Positions 9,890-18,489 of a stretch of DNA of 64,000 nt are shown here, in pieces. Below the pieces are notes generated by a model. The model ran no database searches and was not told where the DNA came from. It saw only the letters and a list, made by a program, of their open reading frames with translations. Every line of letters begins with the position of its first letter. Position 1 is the first letter of the stretch. Position numbers and translations under genes: made by a program. The DNA lies in assembly GCA_016284295.1 (NCBI GenBank), contig JAEEOP010000031.1, positions 1 to 64,000 on the forward strand, written 5' to 3'. This stretch comes from Methanomassiliicoccaceae archaeon. GTDB lineage: Archaea; Thermoplasmatota; Thermoplasmata; Methanomassiliicoccales; Methanomethylophilaceae.

Positions 9890-9981
9890 CCCGCCGCCAT
9901 GCTTCGGGCGGCGGTCCGGCCTGCAAGGCCGGAAGAGTTTCAAGGTCCGACAGGCGGCCTCATCGAGGCCGCCATCTCGGG
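9890..9981. repeat. Three consecutive GC-rich hairpins
   Basis: Three inverted repeats follow one another: CCGCCGCC...GGGCGGCGG, CCGGCC-TGCAA-GGCCGG, and GGCGGCCT-CATCG-AGGCCGCC. No T-run follows. They precede the 9982 fragment and lie well upstream of the aminotransferase promoter. The remaining bases between 9759 and 9890 hold that promoter and nothing else I can name. Confidence 0.5.
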
Positions 9982-10215
9982 ATGGTCCTGGACCCACTGC
10001 TCGGCGAAGCCGATCACCCTCATCTGATCCATTCCATGATCGCTAGGACGGATGCCGGTGCGGAGAAGATCGTCACAGTGAACAGGATGGCCATACTCGG
10101 CTGCATGAACATGATCCGCGCCAACCTCGACAAGTCGGACGAGGAATGGTTGAAGATCAAAGAATCCATCGACAGGTACAACCAAGGCGGACTCAACATG
10201 CTGAACTTCGATTGA
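9982..10215 (+). CDS. Short protein or C-terminal remnant (DPLLGEADHPHL)
   Basis: A 77-residue frame beginning MVLDPLLGEADHPHLIHSM and ending ESIDRYNQGGLNMLNFD with TGA. Codon use and amino-acid composition look coding (charged, helical), but upstream in the same frame the sequence turns into GC-rich hairpins and Arg/Gly/Pro-rich nonsense, so I read it as the tail of a larger lost gene. A second fragment with the same DPLLG start lies on the other side of the aminotransferase gene (11441-11596). Product not recognised. Confidence 0.4.
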   Translation: MVLDPLLGEADHPHLIHSMIARTDAGAEKIVTVNRMAILGCMNMIRANLDKSDEEWLKIKESIDRYNQGGLNMLNFD

Positions 10216-10217
10216 GC

Positions 10218-11372
10218 TCAGAGGTCGGCCAGGGCCTTCTTGATCCTCGCGATGCCTTCCTGGATCTGGTCCTCGGATGTGGCGTACGAGATCCTGAAGA
10301 ATCCCTCCCCTCCGGGCCCGAATGCGGTACCGGGAGTGACCGCCACATGTCCCTCCTTGAGGAGGATCTCGGCGAGCTTCGCCGAGGGGATGTCCTTGTT
10401 GTATTTGGGGAACAGGTAGAACGCACCGTCGGGCGTGTTGCACTCCATCCCGGGGATGTCCCTGACGAGGTCGAGGGCGAGGTCGCGCCTCTTCCTGAAG
10501 GCCTTGACCATGTCCAGTTTGGACTGCTGGGGGCCGGTGAGGGCCTCCACCGCAGCCTTCTGGACGAATGACGTGCAGCATGAGATGGAATGGGACTGGA
10601 GCTTGTTGATGTTCTTGATGTCCTCTACCGGAGCGATGGCCCATCCCAGCCTCCAGCCGGTCATGGCGAAGGTCTTGGAGAGACCTGATATGAGGATGGT
10701 GTTGTCGAACATGCCCGGGAAGGATGCCATGGAGGTGTGCTTGCCCTCGTAGATGATGGCGCTGTAGATCTCGTCGGACATGACCTTGATGTTGTGCTGC
10801 ATCGCGATGTCGGCGATCTGCTTCAGCTTGTCCGCGGGTATTACGGCCCCGGTGGGGTTCGTGGGGGTGTTGAGGATGATCATCCTCGTCCTGGGGGTTA
10901 TGGCCGCCTCGATGAGGGCCGGGTCGACGATGAACCCGTCCTCGAACCTCGTGGGGATGTACACGGGCACACCGCCTGCAAGACGGACGCATGCCTCGTA
11001 GGAGACCCATGAAGGGTCGGGAAGGATGACCTCGTCACCGGGGTCGATGTACGCCAGGCAGGTCATGAAGATGGCCTGCTTGGTGGGTGTGACCAGGACG
11101 TTGGCGGCCTCGCAGGGGACGTTGTCGTTCTTCCTCGTGTAATCAGCGATGGCCTTCCTGAGCTCGGGTATTCCGGTGGAAGGCGTGTAATGGGTGAATC
11201 CCGCATGCAGGGAATCGCATGCGGCATCGATGATGTTGGAAGGTGTCGTGAAATCCGGTTCGCCCATCGAGAAGGACACGATATCGATGCCCTCTGCCTT
11301 CATCTGGCTGACAAGATTCGAAATGGCTATCGTTCCCGAAGCGGGAACAGTCTGCAGTCTCTGGGAAACCAT
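10218..11372 (-). CDS. Class I PLP aminotransferase (aspartate aminotransferase family)
   Basis: A 384-residue fold-type I aminotransferase, probably moving amino groups between aspartate (or aromatic/branched amino acids) and 2-oxoglutarate. Family motifs: SFSMGEPDFTTP near 35, PTNPTG near 170, the PLP lysine in SGLSKTFAMTGWRLGW near 230, and the substrate-carboxylate arginine in FFRISYA near 362. The start is ATG 11372. It is flanked by two remnants sharing a DPLLG motif. Substrate specificity cannot be read from the sequence; relatives are annotated AspC/AspB. Confidence 0.9.
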   Translation of the reverse strand: MVSQRLQTVPASGTIAISNLVSQMKAEGIDIVSFSMGEPDFTTPSNIIDAACDSLHAGFTHYTPSTGIPELRKAIADYTRKNDNVPCEAANVLVTPTKQAIFMTCLAYIDPGDEVILPDPSWVSYEACVRLAGGVPVYIPTRFEDGFIVDPALIEAAITPRTRMIILNTPTNPTGAVIPADKLKQIADIAMQHNIKVMSDEIYSAIIYEGKHTSMASFPGMFDNTILISGLSKTFAMTGWRLGWAIAPVEDIKNINKLQSHSISCCTSFVQKAAVEALTGPQQSKLDMVKAFRKRRDLALDLVRDIPGMECNTPDGAFYLFPKYNKDIPSAKLAEILLKEGHVAVTPGTAFGPGGEGFFRISYATSEDQIQEGIARIKKALADL

Positions 11373-11440
11373 GGTTAAACACCCTTCTTGAGACTCGCAT
11401 CCTGAATTATTTTAATAATAGTTTCGTGGGAAATCGATGA

Positions 11441-11596
11441 CGGTATCCGGGACGCCGTGCAGACCCATTGCTCGGCGACCGGAACCGTTGGCGGGCCACC
11501 ATCGATGGGCTGTCCGTCATGGAAGCCTTGTCATTCGCTCTTGTCCGCATCAAGGGATTGACACCCCTGGAAGCATCCGCTGCCATCGAGACATGA
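11441..11596 (+). pseudogene. Gene remnant sharing the DPLLG motif of 9982-10215
   Basis: A 51-residue open stretch without a start codon encodes RADPLLGDRNRW followed by ATIDGLSVMEALSFALVRIKG and ends at TGA 11594. It reads like genuine coding sequence (hydrophobic helix, biased codons). Its start matches the 9982 fragment: 17 bases around GACCCA(C/T)TGCTCGGCGA differ at one position. The rest of 11373-11709 (337 bases between two minus-strand genes) shows nothing else convincing. Confidence 0.35.
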
Positions 11597-11709
11597 CCGG
11601 GAAAGATGTCAGTGATTTCCGCGTATCCGTCTACGTGGTTCGCGACCGCCGCAAACTGGCGGAGAACGGATCGTTCTCCGGATCCGAGGACGGGATCACC
11701 CTGAAGCGA

Positions 11710-12783
11710 TCAGGACACAATCTCCTTTAGCTTCCCTTCCTTCGCGGCTTCCTTGATGTGCATGGCCATCCTGGCGCCGGTGCTCATTCCCGGATAGATC
11801 AGGTCGGCGTAAGGCGAACCGGAGATGAACGGGTTGGTACCGGCGACTATCCTGGTGGAGATCTCGAACGCCTTGAACTGGAGCTTGTCATTGACGACCG
11901 TCTCGAGGCAGAACGGGCCCCACATCCCTCCAAAGAGCTCGTAGGACTTGTCCACGACCCTCTCGGCCATGTCGAAGGCCTTCGGCAGGAGCGATTCCCT
12001 GAGGACGACGGGGGTGTTACCGGTCACGACGAACGACGGGTACATGCCGACCTTCTTCAGATCGTCGATGTTCCCGAGCTTGTACAGCTCATCGATGTTG
12101 GACTCGTCCCTGCGGTCCATGGACATAAGCTCTAGGGACCCTCCCTCGGCGCACTTGTAACCGTCATGCTTGAGCGGGTCGTAGAAGAAGTGCATGTAGT
12201 ACCTGGTACCCATGCAGTACTCCTGGATGTTGTATGACTCGTCGGGATCCACAGCGAGCTTGAATCCGTTGTAATCCATGGCGATGAAGTACCCTTTTCC
12301 GCCTTTTGCACCGTTGTACTTGACCATGACCGGCCTGTCGATGCTCTTGGGGTCGGTGATTATCTCGGGCATCGATACCCCTGCGCCCTCGATCCATTCC
12401 CTCTGCTTCTCCCTGCTGGACTCCCAGTTCAGGACCTCGCGGTTCCCGTAGGAGGGCACAGGGTAGTCCCCGAACCTCTCGGACCCCATGTACTCGACGA
12501 ACGAGCCGTGGGGGATGATGATGACGTTCCTATCGTACAACTCGTCGACGCGGGACTCCATGTCGTCGAAGTCCTTGTACTTGATGATCTCGTCGGGCTT
12601 TCCGAGGGGAAATGCATCGTAGTACTTCGTGCTGTGGGTTATGGTGAGACCCAAAGTCTTGAAACCCAGCTTCCTCGCCCCGTGGAAAATCTGGAGGGAC
12701 GAATGGGAACAAAGGGTAGCGATCGTTATCTCCTCGGGGTCGTAGCCGTCGAGGATGGCATCAATCTTGCTTTTGGGTACCAT
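11710..12783 (-). CDS. purP: FAICAR synthetase (formate-dependent) PurP
   Basis: Archaeal enzyme of step nine of purine synthesis: ATP- and formate-dependent formylation of AICAR to FAICAR, replacing folate-dependent PurH. The 357 residues fit the family. Markers include TIATLCSHSSLQIFHGA near 20, VMVKYNGAKGGKGYF near 155 (ATP-grasp), and the C-terminal FCLETVVNDKLQFKAFEISTRIVAGTN. Start ATG 12783 (MVPKSKIDAIL) matches the family; further upstream codons in frame are not family-like. Works with purSLQ (22.6-26.0 kb) and purM (63.5 kb). Confidence 0.93.
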   Translation of the reverse strand: MVPKSKIDAILDGYDPEEITIATLCSHSSLQIFHGARKLGFKTLGLTITHSTKYYDAFPLGKPDEIIKYKDFDDMESRVDELYDRNVIIIPHGSFVEYMGSERFGDYPVPSYGNREVLNWESSREKQREWIEGAGVSMPEIITDPKSIDRPVMVKYNGAKGGKGYFIAMDYNGFKLAVDPDESYNIQEYCMGTRYYMHFFYDPLKHDGYKCAEGGSLELMSMDRRDESNIDELYKLGNIDDLKKVGMYPSFVVTGNTPVVLRESLLPKAFDMAERVVDKSYELFGGMWGPFCLETVVNDKLQFKAFEISTRIVAGTNPFISGSPYADLIYPGMSTGARMAMHIKEAAKEGKLKEIVS

Positions 12784-12959
12784 ATAACTCAATGTTGGTA
12801 TCCGATATAAACAATTAGGTTCGACTGAATGTCTGGATGGTCTCAAAATGTGCTGTTCGATGGCCACCTGCAGTGCCCGGACCGGAATCCCCGCGGCACC
12901 GTTCCGGATAGAGCCAGATGTTACCGTAACATCCACTTTCGGACATCCCCTTCGAACCC

Positions 12960-12968
12960 TTTTATATT
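12960..12968 (+). promoter_or_regulatory. TATA box of the RPA operon
   Basis: TTTATATTC in a C/G-rich context, 48 bases before ATG 13016. With a start point about 25 bases downstream this leaves a short leader carrying the GAGGAGGGAG ribosome-binding site (12999-13008). Confidence 0.6.
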
Positions 12969-13015
12969 CGGAACAGAATCCGAAACCAACCTTCCGCGAG
13001 GAGGGAGTCGATACT

Positions 13016-14338
13016 ATGGAAATGGAAGAACTAACACCCCATATTCAGGAACTGCAAAGGGTGCTCGGAGACAAGATCGACGAAGATCAGATCGTTGAGG
13101 AACTGAACAAATACCTCAACGAGTACCACGTGGGCATTGATGCCGCCAAAAGGGGCATCATCAGGAAATACGGCGGGAGCGACACCATGGGCTTCGTCAC
13201 GGGGAACACCCTGACGAAGAAGATCGGCGAGCTCACCGGCTCGGAGCAGAACGTCGATATCACCGCCAAGGTCGTATTCGTGGACACCAAGGACATAACG
13301 GTCAAGGGCCTCCCGAAGAAGATCGTGTCGGGGATACTCGGGGACGAGACCGCCACGGCCTCATTCACCATCTGGGAACCGGGCGCGATGGTCCTGGCCA
13401 AGGGCTCTGTGTACAACTTCAGGAACTGCTACTGCAAGACCTGGAACGACAAGGTCCAGATCAACATTGGAAGCCGCGGACGCATCGAAGTGGCCGACGG
13501 CGTAAGGATCGACCTTCCGGAACGCCAGATATCCGCGTCCCCGACGGAGGTCAAGATCGGCAACATCAAGGACGGCATGGGAAGCGTCACCGTGACCGGC
13601 AAGGTCATATCCGTCGAAGCCAGGGAGATCACCGCCCGCGGAGAGCAGAAGACCGTCTACTCAGGAATGCTGGCGGACGACACTGGAAAGATACAGTTCT
13701 CCGCCTGGAGCGATTTCGGTATCAAGGAAGGGGAGTCGCTCTGCATCAGCAACGCATACATCAGGTCATGGAAGGGCATCCCCCAGCTGAACATGGGGGA
13801 CAGATGCGAGGTCAGCCGTGTCGATGCGATCACGGAAATAATCGACACATCGGCCAACAAGAAGACCGTCGATGAGATCACCAGGATCGGTGGCGGTCTG
13901 GACATCACCCTGGAGGGACTCGTCGTGGACGTCCGCCAGGGAAGCGGCATCATCAGGAGATGCCCGCAGTGCAACCGCTCCATGCTCAACGGCGCATGCA
14001 CCACCCACGGAATGGTGGAAGGCGTCATGGACCTGAGGCTCAAAGTCGTCCTGGACGACGGCACGGGCGCAATCGGCGCCATAATCAACCGTGCGGACAC
14101 CGAGAAGCTCACGGGCATAACCCTTCAGGCGGCACAGGGATTGGCGGCCGTCAAGGGAGAGTCCGTCGTGGGCAGGGAGATCACAGGGAAGATCCTCATG
14201 AAGAGGATAAGGGTCACAGGCAACGTCATGAGCGACGACTACGGCCCGAGCATCATAATCAAGAGCGCAGAGAACGTGGAAATCGACCTCGAGGCCGAGG
14301 CCAACAAGCTCCTCGAGGAAGTGGAGGCGGCGATATGA
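13016..14338 (+). CDS. Replication protein A large subunit (multi-OB, zinc finger)
   Basis: Single-stranded-DNA-binding protein of replication and repair, 440 residues. It begins with a helical region (MEMEELTPHIQELQRVLGDKI...) and then has several OB folds; the clearest are about 65-165 (TAKVVFVDTKDITVKGLPKKIVSG), 180-275 (VTGKVISVEAREIT...YSGMLADDTGKIQFSAW) and 290-420. The last OB contains a zinc-binding set CPQC...CTTH (about 320-337). Start ATG 13016 follows a strong GGAGGGAG site. The stop overlaps the next ATG (ATGA), coupling it to the RPA-associated gene. Confidence 0.9.
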   Translation: MEMEELTPHIQELQRVLGDKIDEDQIVEELNKYLNEYHVGIDAAKRGIIRKYGGSDTMGFVTGNTLTKKIGELTGSEQNVDITAKVVFVDTKDITVKGLPKKIVSGILGDETATASFTIWEPGAMVLAKGSVYNFRNCYCKTWNDKVQINIGSRGRIEVADGVRIDLPERQISASPTEVKIGNIKDGMGSVTVTGKVISVEAREITARGEQKTVYSGMLADDTGKIQFSAWSDFGIKEGESLCISNAYIRSWKGIPQLNMGDRCEVSRVDAITEIIDTSANKKTVDEITRIGGGLDITLEGLVVDVRQGSGIIRRCPQCNRSMLNGACTTHGMVEGVMDLRLKVVLDDGTGAIGAIINRADTEKLTGITLQAAQGLAAVKGESVVGREITGKILMKRIRVTGNVMSDDYGPSIIIKSAENVEIDLEAEANKLLEEVEAAI

Positions 14339-15243
14339 ACGCCAGGGAGACCGCATGGAGGGTGTTCGCCACCGAACTGAACTCGTCCACGCTGGAGATC
14401 AAGGCCACGGAAGAGAAAGCTCCTTCCTACATCGTCTCGCCCCTGGGCGCGAAGATCAACAGGGTGCTCATAGCCGGAGTCCTCACCGAGAAGGAGAAGA
14501 TGGAGTTCGGCGACGACGTCGCATGGAAGGGAAGGATACAGGACGTGTCCGGCAGCTTCTTCATCAACATCGGGAAGTATCAGCCCGAGGCGTCGGCCGC
14601 GATCGCAGACATAGAGGCGCCCAGCTTCGTCGCGGCGGTCGGAAGGGTCAGAGCCTACACCACGGACGACCAGAGGGTCTTCGTGTCCGTCAGACCGGAG
14701 AACATCGTGAACATCAGCGAGACCGTCCGCAAGGAATGGGTCCTGGAGACCGCGAAATCGACATGGAGGAGACTCTCCAACACCAAAAGGGTCCTGAGCA
14801 TGGGCGACGCGACCCAGGAGGATCTGGTGAAGGCCGGGATGACACCCACAGAGGCCTTCGGGATAACCTATGCATTGGACAACTACGGACAGATGCCCGA
14901 CTCCGCCCTCTACCTGAGGACGATCCAGGCCGCTCTTAGGACCTTGCTCCCCGACAGGGACGTCGACCTCGGATTCCCCGAGGACCTGTCCAACGAGCCC
15001 GACGAGATCGACATGCCCGAGGAGAACGGCAACAACGGAAGCAACGGCGCCCAGATCGAGGAGCTCATTCTCAACCTGCTGGAGGAGCTCGACACCGACG
15101 GCAAGGGAGCGCCCAGGGAGGAGCTCGAGAGAAGGGCCGAGGCCGAGGGCATCAGCAGCATCGAACTCGAAGAGGTGTCCAACATCCTGATGGACAAGGG
15201 ACTCGTCTACGAGCCCAACCTCAGATACCTCAAACGCATTTGA
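14335..15243 (+). CDS. RPA-associated OB-fold protein
   Basis: A 302-residue partner of archaeal RPA (COG3390-type). An OB fold spans about 40-135 (VSPLGAKINRVLIAGVLTEKE...FVAAVGRVRAYTTDDQRVFVSVRPENI), followed by helical segments. The C-terminal 80 residues (QIEELILNLLEELDTDGKGAPREELERRAEAEG) look like a winged helix of the type found at RPA32 C-termini. Known partners form a complex with RPA on single-stranded DNA. ATG 14335 overlaps the RPA stop by 4 bases, which fixes the start. Confidence 0.88.
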   Translation: MNARETAWRVFATELNSSTLEIKATEEKAPSYIVSPLGAKINRVLIAGVLTEKEKMEFGDDVAWKGRIQDVSGSFFINIGKYQPEASAAIADIEAPSFVAAVGRVRAYTTDDQRVFVSVRPENIVNISETVRKEWVLETAKSTWRRLSNTKRVLSMGDATQEDLVKAGMTPTEAFGITYALDNYGQMPDSALYLRTIQAALRTLLPDRDVDLGFPEDLSNEPDEIDMPEENGNNGSNGAQIEELILNLLEELDTDGKGAPREELERRAEAEGISSIELEEVSNILMDKGLVYEPNLRYLKRI

Positions 15244-15245
15244 AG

Positions 15246-15280
15246 AGGGACGGGGGCCTCCCCCTTCCCGTTTCATTTCT
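15246..15280 (+). terminator. Terminator of the RPA operon
   Basis: GGGGG-CCT-CCCCC directly after the TGA at 15243, followed by TTCCCGTTTCATTTC. Confidence 0.7.
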
Positions 15281-15362
15281 AGAACTGTTACGCCGCGGGC
15301 ATCATGGCCGCATAATGCAAACGGTCGAAGAATCATCTTTCGTACGAATGATGCAAAAAGAA

Positions 15363-15381
15363 GACTCTTGAGGAAAGAGTC
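15363..15381. promoter_or_regulatory. Perfect inverted repeat GACTCTT-N5-AAGAGTC
   Basis: Seven-base arms around GAGGA, followed by CATAATAATATG. It lies in the gap between the RPA terminator and the 3' end of the DUF3795-like gene. It could be a second terminator for that minus-strand gene or a small structured RNA. Nothing else is visible in 15280-15446. Confidence 0.3.
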
Positions 15382-15446
15382 ATAATAATATGTCGATCAC
15401 CCTTAACGGAGATGACTGAGCTTCCAATTATCCAAGATTGTCGAAT

Positions 15447-16006
15447 TCAGAGCCTTATGCCGTTAGCATCCGCGAAAGAAGTCAGCGCCCTTTTGATGTA
15501 TCCGGTCCGTTCCGGCAGCGCCATGCCCGCAGTCTCGGATTCGGCCCTGTCGAGTATCGATGCCATGTCTCCACGGAGAGCATGTTCACGGCCGTGCAGA
15601 AGAACACCTGGCTGTGACCGTCGTCATAGCCCTCTATCAGCCTGTTCAGGAGCCCGACCTTACGCCGCTGTTCGGCAAGGTAGGCATCGATGCCGATCTC
15701 CTTGGCCTTCTGCATGTCCCTGCGCTGATTGCGGTGCAGCACAAGGGTATCGTAGCTGTCGAAACCGTAGTAATGCCTGCACGGGTACTCGGGGCATTCA
15801 AAGCAGTATTGCAGGTTGCCGTGCCTGATGCTGCATGGGACTCTAGGACAGGAGACCGCGCAGAAGCTGTCCTTGAAACACCCGTTGCAACTGCCCTGAA
15901 GGCGGAATCCGCACAGTCCGCAGTTGAGTCCGCACAGCGAGAATAGCCCGTCGGTCCTTTCGAAGTTCTCCAGACCGGGATCGGCCCCTTGTCCCTTATC
16001 GCCCAT
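15447..16006 (-). pseudogene. Cys-rich DUF3795-like protein with a frameshift near its 3' end
   Basis: The N-terminal 130 residues carry many cysteines in a DUF3795-like pattern (LCGLNCGLCGFRLQGSCNGC, CAVSCPRVPC, YCFECPEYPCRHY), which suggests metal binding; function unknown. In the open frame the protein runs to a TGA at 15482 after a Trp/Arg-rich tail that does not look coding. Shifting frame at about 15566-15573, after NMLSVE, continues with MASILDRAESETAGM...FADANGIRL and a TGA at 15447. The whole interval is 560 bases, so one missing base would give a 186-residue protein. This is either a real frameshift or a sequence error. Confidence 0.7.
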
Positions 16007-16279
16007 ATTTTTACCAGATTCGTATCACCTTATGCGTTTTCAAGCTTATGTCGCTCGTATCGTCCGACCGACGGTCACCACGCACCATGTCGGGAATCGG
16101 CACACAGGCCGCTGGACTGGGAGTATGAGCCCATCCAAGGCGGATGTTTCCAGTACTACTAAGAAGAGAAGGCGATCATATCATCTGGGGCCGAGGCGAA
16201 AGGGATTGAAGAGATGTAGACGGTAGGTAAGATACTGAAGGGGTTCTTCCGGGATTTGGTTTGAAACGGAAAGACCAAG

Positions 16280-16306
16280 AGTCAAAAAGAATGCCCCCGA
16301 AGGGGC
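16280..16306 (-). terminator. Terminator of the rpoK-rps2 operon
   Basis: On the minus strand GCCCC-TTCG-GGGGC is followed by ATTCTTTTTG, just downstream of the rps2 stop. The rest of the 16007-16280 gap holds only the upstream region of the DUF3795-like gene and no gene I can support. Confidence 0.7.
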
Positions 16307-16321
16307 TAATGGATTTGAAAC

Positions 16322-16951
16322 TCAGATGAGCTTGGCTTCGAAGTCGTCGATGGACATCTGGAAGTCGTTGGGGTCCTTCAGGTCTCCGCGCTTGGTGAGG
16401 ACTTCCCTTGCGAGGATCCAGTAGACGCATGCGAGAGCACGCCTTCCCTTGTTGTTGGTGGGGATAACGAGATCGACGTTCCTGGTCTCGTTGTTCGCAT
16501 CGCACAGTGCGACGATGGGGATTCCCAGGTTGAGGGCCTCGTTGAGAGCCTGCTTGTCGGCTGCGGGGTCGGTGACGACCAGGACCTCGGGCTCAATGAA
16601 CGCGGGGTTCATGGGGTTGGTGAGGGTTCCGGGGACGAAACGGCCTGCGAATGCGGGTGCTCCGATTGCCTTGGAGAACTCCCTTGCGGGCTTCTGTCCG
16701 TACTGCCTTGCAGAGACGACGAGGATCCTCTTGGAATCGAACCTTGCGAGGAATGCGGCCGCATCCCTGAGCCTGTCGTCGGTCTTCTTGACATCGAGGA
16801 CGTACAGTCCGTCCTGCCTGACCTTGTAGATGAAATCCTTCATGTCGGCAGACTTCTGCTGTGTTCCGATGTGAACACCAGATGTCAGGTAGATGTCCTC
16901 TTCAACCAGGAGTTCGGTTCCCGGTGCTATGTATGTTTCCTCTTCGCTCAT
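16322..16951 (-). CDS. rps2: 30S ribosomal protein S2 (uS2)
   Basis: Universal small-subunit protein, 209 residues. It has the archaeal/eukaryotic S2 pattern: [21 protein letters not shown] near 26, [17 protein letters not shown] near 75, [10 protein letters not shown] near 105, and [27 protein letters not shown] near 130. It starts 16 bases after rpoK, the usual archaeal order (rpoK-rps2), and a hairpin terminator follows. Confidence 0.96.
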   Translation of the reverse strand: MSEEETYIAPGTELLVEEDIYLTSGVHIGTQQKSADMKDFIYKVRQDGLYVLDVKKTDDRLRDAAAFLARFDSKRILVVSARQYGQKPAREFSKAIGAPAFAGRFVPGTLTNPMNPAFIEPEVLVVTDPAADKQALNEALNLGIPIVALCDANNETRNVDLVIPTNNKGRRALACVYWILAREVLTKRGDLKDPNDFQMSIDDFEAKLI

Positions 16952-16967
16952 TTTGAAACCTCTTTGA

Positions 16968-17147
16968 TCAGTTCTTGACGACGGAGATCGGTACGAGATC
17001 CGCGTCGAATTCCAGCATGGCGATATCGATCGGGTCGAGCATATCCTCCGGGTAGTCCACCAACACGGGAGCTCCGTAAGAGATCTGCAGCGCCCTCGCT
17101 CCGATGATCCTCGCTTTCTCGAATCTTGTGTACTTATCGTTTACCAT
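16968..17147 (-). CDS. rpoK: DNA-directed RNA polymerase subunit K (Rpo6)
   Basis: Small assembly subunit of archaeal RNA polymerase, equivalent to RPB6/omega. The 59 residues include the family core [29 protein letters not shown] choose ATG 17147 ([10 protein letters not shown]) because GGTGA sits 5 bases before it; the in-frame ATG at 17159 overlaps that site. It heads a two-gene operon with rps2. Confidence 0.93.
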   Translation of the reverse strand: MVNDKYTRFEKARIIGARALQISYGAPVLVDYPEDMLDPIDIAMLEFDADLVPISVVKN

Positions 17148-17296
17148 ATAAGTCACCATACAGGATACTGCCGAGTAGTTGGGTCTCGATTATAAACCTT
17201 TCCCAGCCCTTATTTTTACTGTTAGTATGTAATCAAAAAACGCGCGCGCGAGGGAGGCCCAAAAAAGGCTTATCATGGCTACGGGATTCGGGTACC

Positions 17297-17791
17297 ATGG
17301 CCGATGAGTTCACCGTCTGCGCGGCTGCGTTCTTCCGCAGCATAGGTAAGGATGTCACCACCTCCGACGAGTTCGTGATGATATCGTCCCTGGAGCTCAA
17401 ATGGATGTCCCCGTCGGAATCGAAGATCCTGCTGAAGGCGCTTCTGGACAGAGGGGTGCTAGTGAAGAAGGGAGATTTCATACGCCCCACTGCGGACCTC
17501 AGCGGAATGGACCTGCCATTGGCGTTCAAGCCTTCGCCCGCTCTGATGGAGGCCATACGCTCCAAGCCCGCCCCAGCGAAGACGGAGTCCTCCCCGGACA
17601 TGTTCCATGTCCTCATGGACGTGGCGAAGCAGAACGGGATCGAGACCAGGGCCTTCGTGCCTGCGAGCACCCGCATACAGAAGAGATTGGACATAGACAT
17701 AGCAGCGGCCGCATTGCTGGTCCTGAGAGACAGCGGAGTGGACATATCCGACCTCTCCGAGAAGGTGTACGCAAGCGTGCGTTCCATGTGA
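17297..17791 (+). CDS. DUF2240-family protein
   Basis: A 164-residue archaeal protein (MADEFTVCAAAFFRSIGKDVTTSDEFVMISSLELKWMSPSES...) resembling DUF2240. It appears to have two helical parts: residues 1-70, winged-helix-like with KILLKALLDRGVLVKKGDFIRPT, and residues 105-160 (FHVLMDVAKQNGIETRAF...). No enzymatic motif is visible. Start ATG 17297 is chosen because the sequence before it contains a CG-rich run and no ribosome-binding site. It stands alone, divergent from rpoK and convergent with MBF1. Confidence 0.75.
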   Translation: MADEFTVCAAAFFRSIGKDVTTSDEFVMISSLELKWMSPSESKILLKALLDRGVLVKKGDFIRPTADLSGMDLPLAFKPSPALMEAIRSKPAPAKTESSPDMFHVLMDVAKQNGIETRAFVPASTRIQKRLDIDIAAAALLVLRDSGVDISDLSEKVYASVRSM

Positions 17792-17837
17792 GTTCTTGAT
17801 AAAAACGGAAAGTGGCGGGGGATGTACCCCACGCCGT

Positions 17838-18326
17838 TCATTCCTTCCTGATGAAGTTGCCTAGGGTCATCTTGTTGTTGGTGTTACCGCCACCGACGGT
17901 GACGCCGGACTGGACGACCTCAGTGAGCTTGATGCCGAGTGCCTTCTCGATCTTCTTGATCAGCTTGTCATCGGGGACCAGCGCTCCGGCCTCCACCTTG
18001 GAGAGGGTTCCCTTCTTCTCGAGGATCGATGCCGCGAACTGCTCAAGGTCCATTCCCTTCGCCTCGCGGGCCTCCCTGATCACGGTGCCGTAGTCGTCGA
18101 TGAGCTCTGTCGAGGATGATCCGGAGTAGATGTCCTTGGTCTTCATCCTCTTCTCCCTCTTCTCGAGCCTCTGCTCGATGACCGAGGAGGAGATGGGCGC
18201 ACCGCTCTGGCTGGCTCTGTAGTCCTCGCCGAACCTGGAGCAGTTGGGACAGACATTCAACCTGCTTCCCTCCACGATGACCGTCTTGGTCTGAGGGACC
18301 TCTTTTCCACACATCTCGCAGATCAT
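17838..18326 (-). CDS. mbf1: Multiprotein bridging factor 1 homologue (zinc ribbon-HTH)
   Basis: Archaeal MBF1-type regulator, 162 residues. An N-terminal zinc ribbon (MICEMCGKEVPQ...NVCPNCSRFG, residues 1-30) is followed by a basic linker (EQRLEKREKRMKTK) and a cro/C1-type HTH (about 80-135, IREAREAKGMDLEQFAASILEKKGTLSKVEAGALVP). In eukaryotes MBF1 bridges TBP and activators and guards the ribosome against frameshifting; the archaeal role is less clear. It is divergent from the proteasome ATPase gene. Confidence 0.93.
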   Translation of the reverse strand: MICEMCGKEVPQTKTVIVEGSRLNVCPNCSRFGEDYRASQSGAPISSSVIEQRLEKREKRMKTKDIYSGSSSTELIDDYGTVIREAREAKGMDLEQFAASILEKKGTLSKVEAGALVPDDKLIKKIEKALGIKLTEVVQSGVTVGGGNTNNKMTLGNFIRKE

Positions 18327-18464
18327 AACCGTCCTATGCGACCATGTTGTAAATAAGGATAGTGACGGAACAATCGACCTGGGTGCAAGGGCTTAGATGC
18401 CTCTTTGCCGATGATCGCGGATGCCCGGACACCTGACGGATAATCCGTACAGCCATGCGCACAG

Positions 18465-18472
18465 TATTTATC
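18465..18472 (+). promoter_or_regulatory. TATA box of pan
   Basis: TATTTATC lies 18-25 bases before the ATG at 18490, so the transcript would be leaderless or nearly so. Confidence 0.5.
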
Positions 18473-18489
18473 ATCCACCCACATAACCG

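Noticed and set aside
9829-17260. CG-repeat runs (CGCACGCGCGAG at 9829, CGCGCGCGCGAG at 17240) as a shared element
   Set aside because: Only a short low-complexity match with different flanks; no support for a repeat family or CRISPR.
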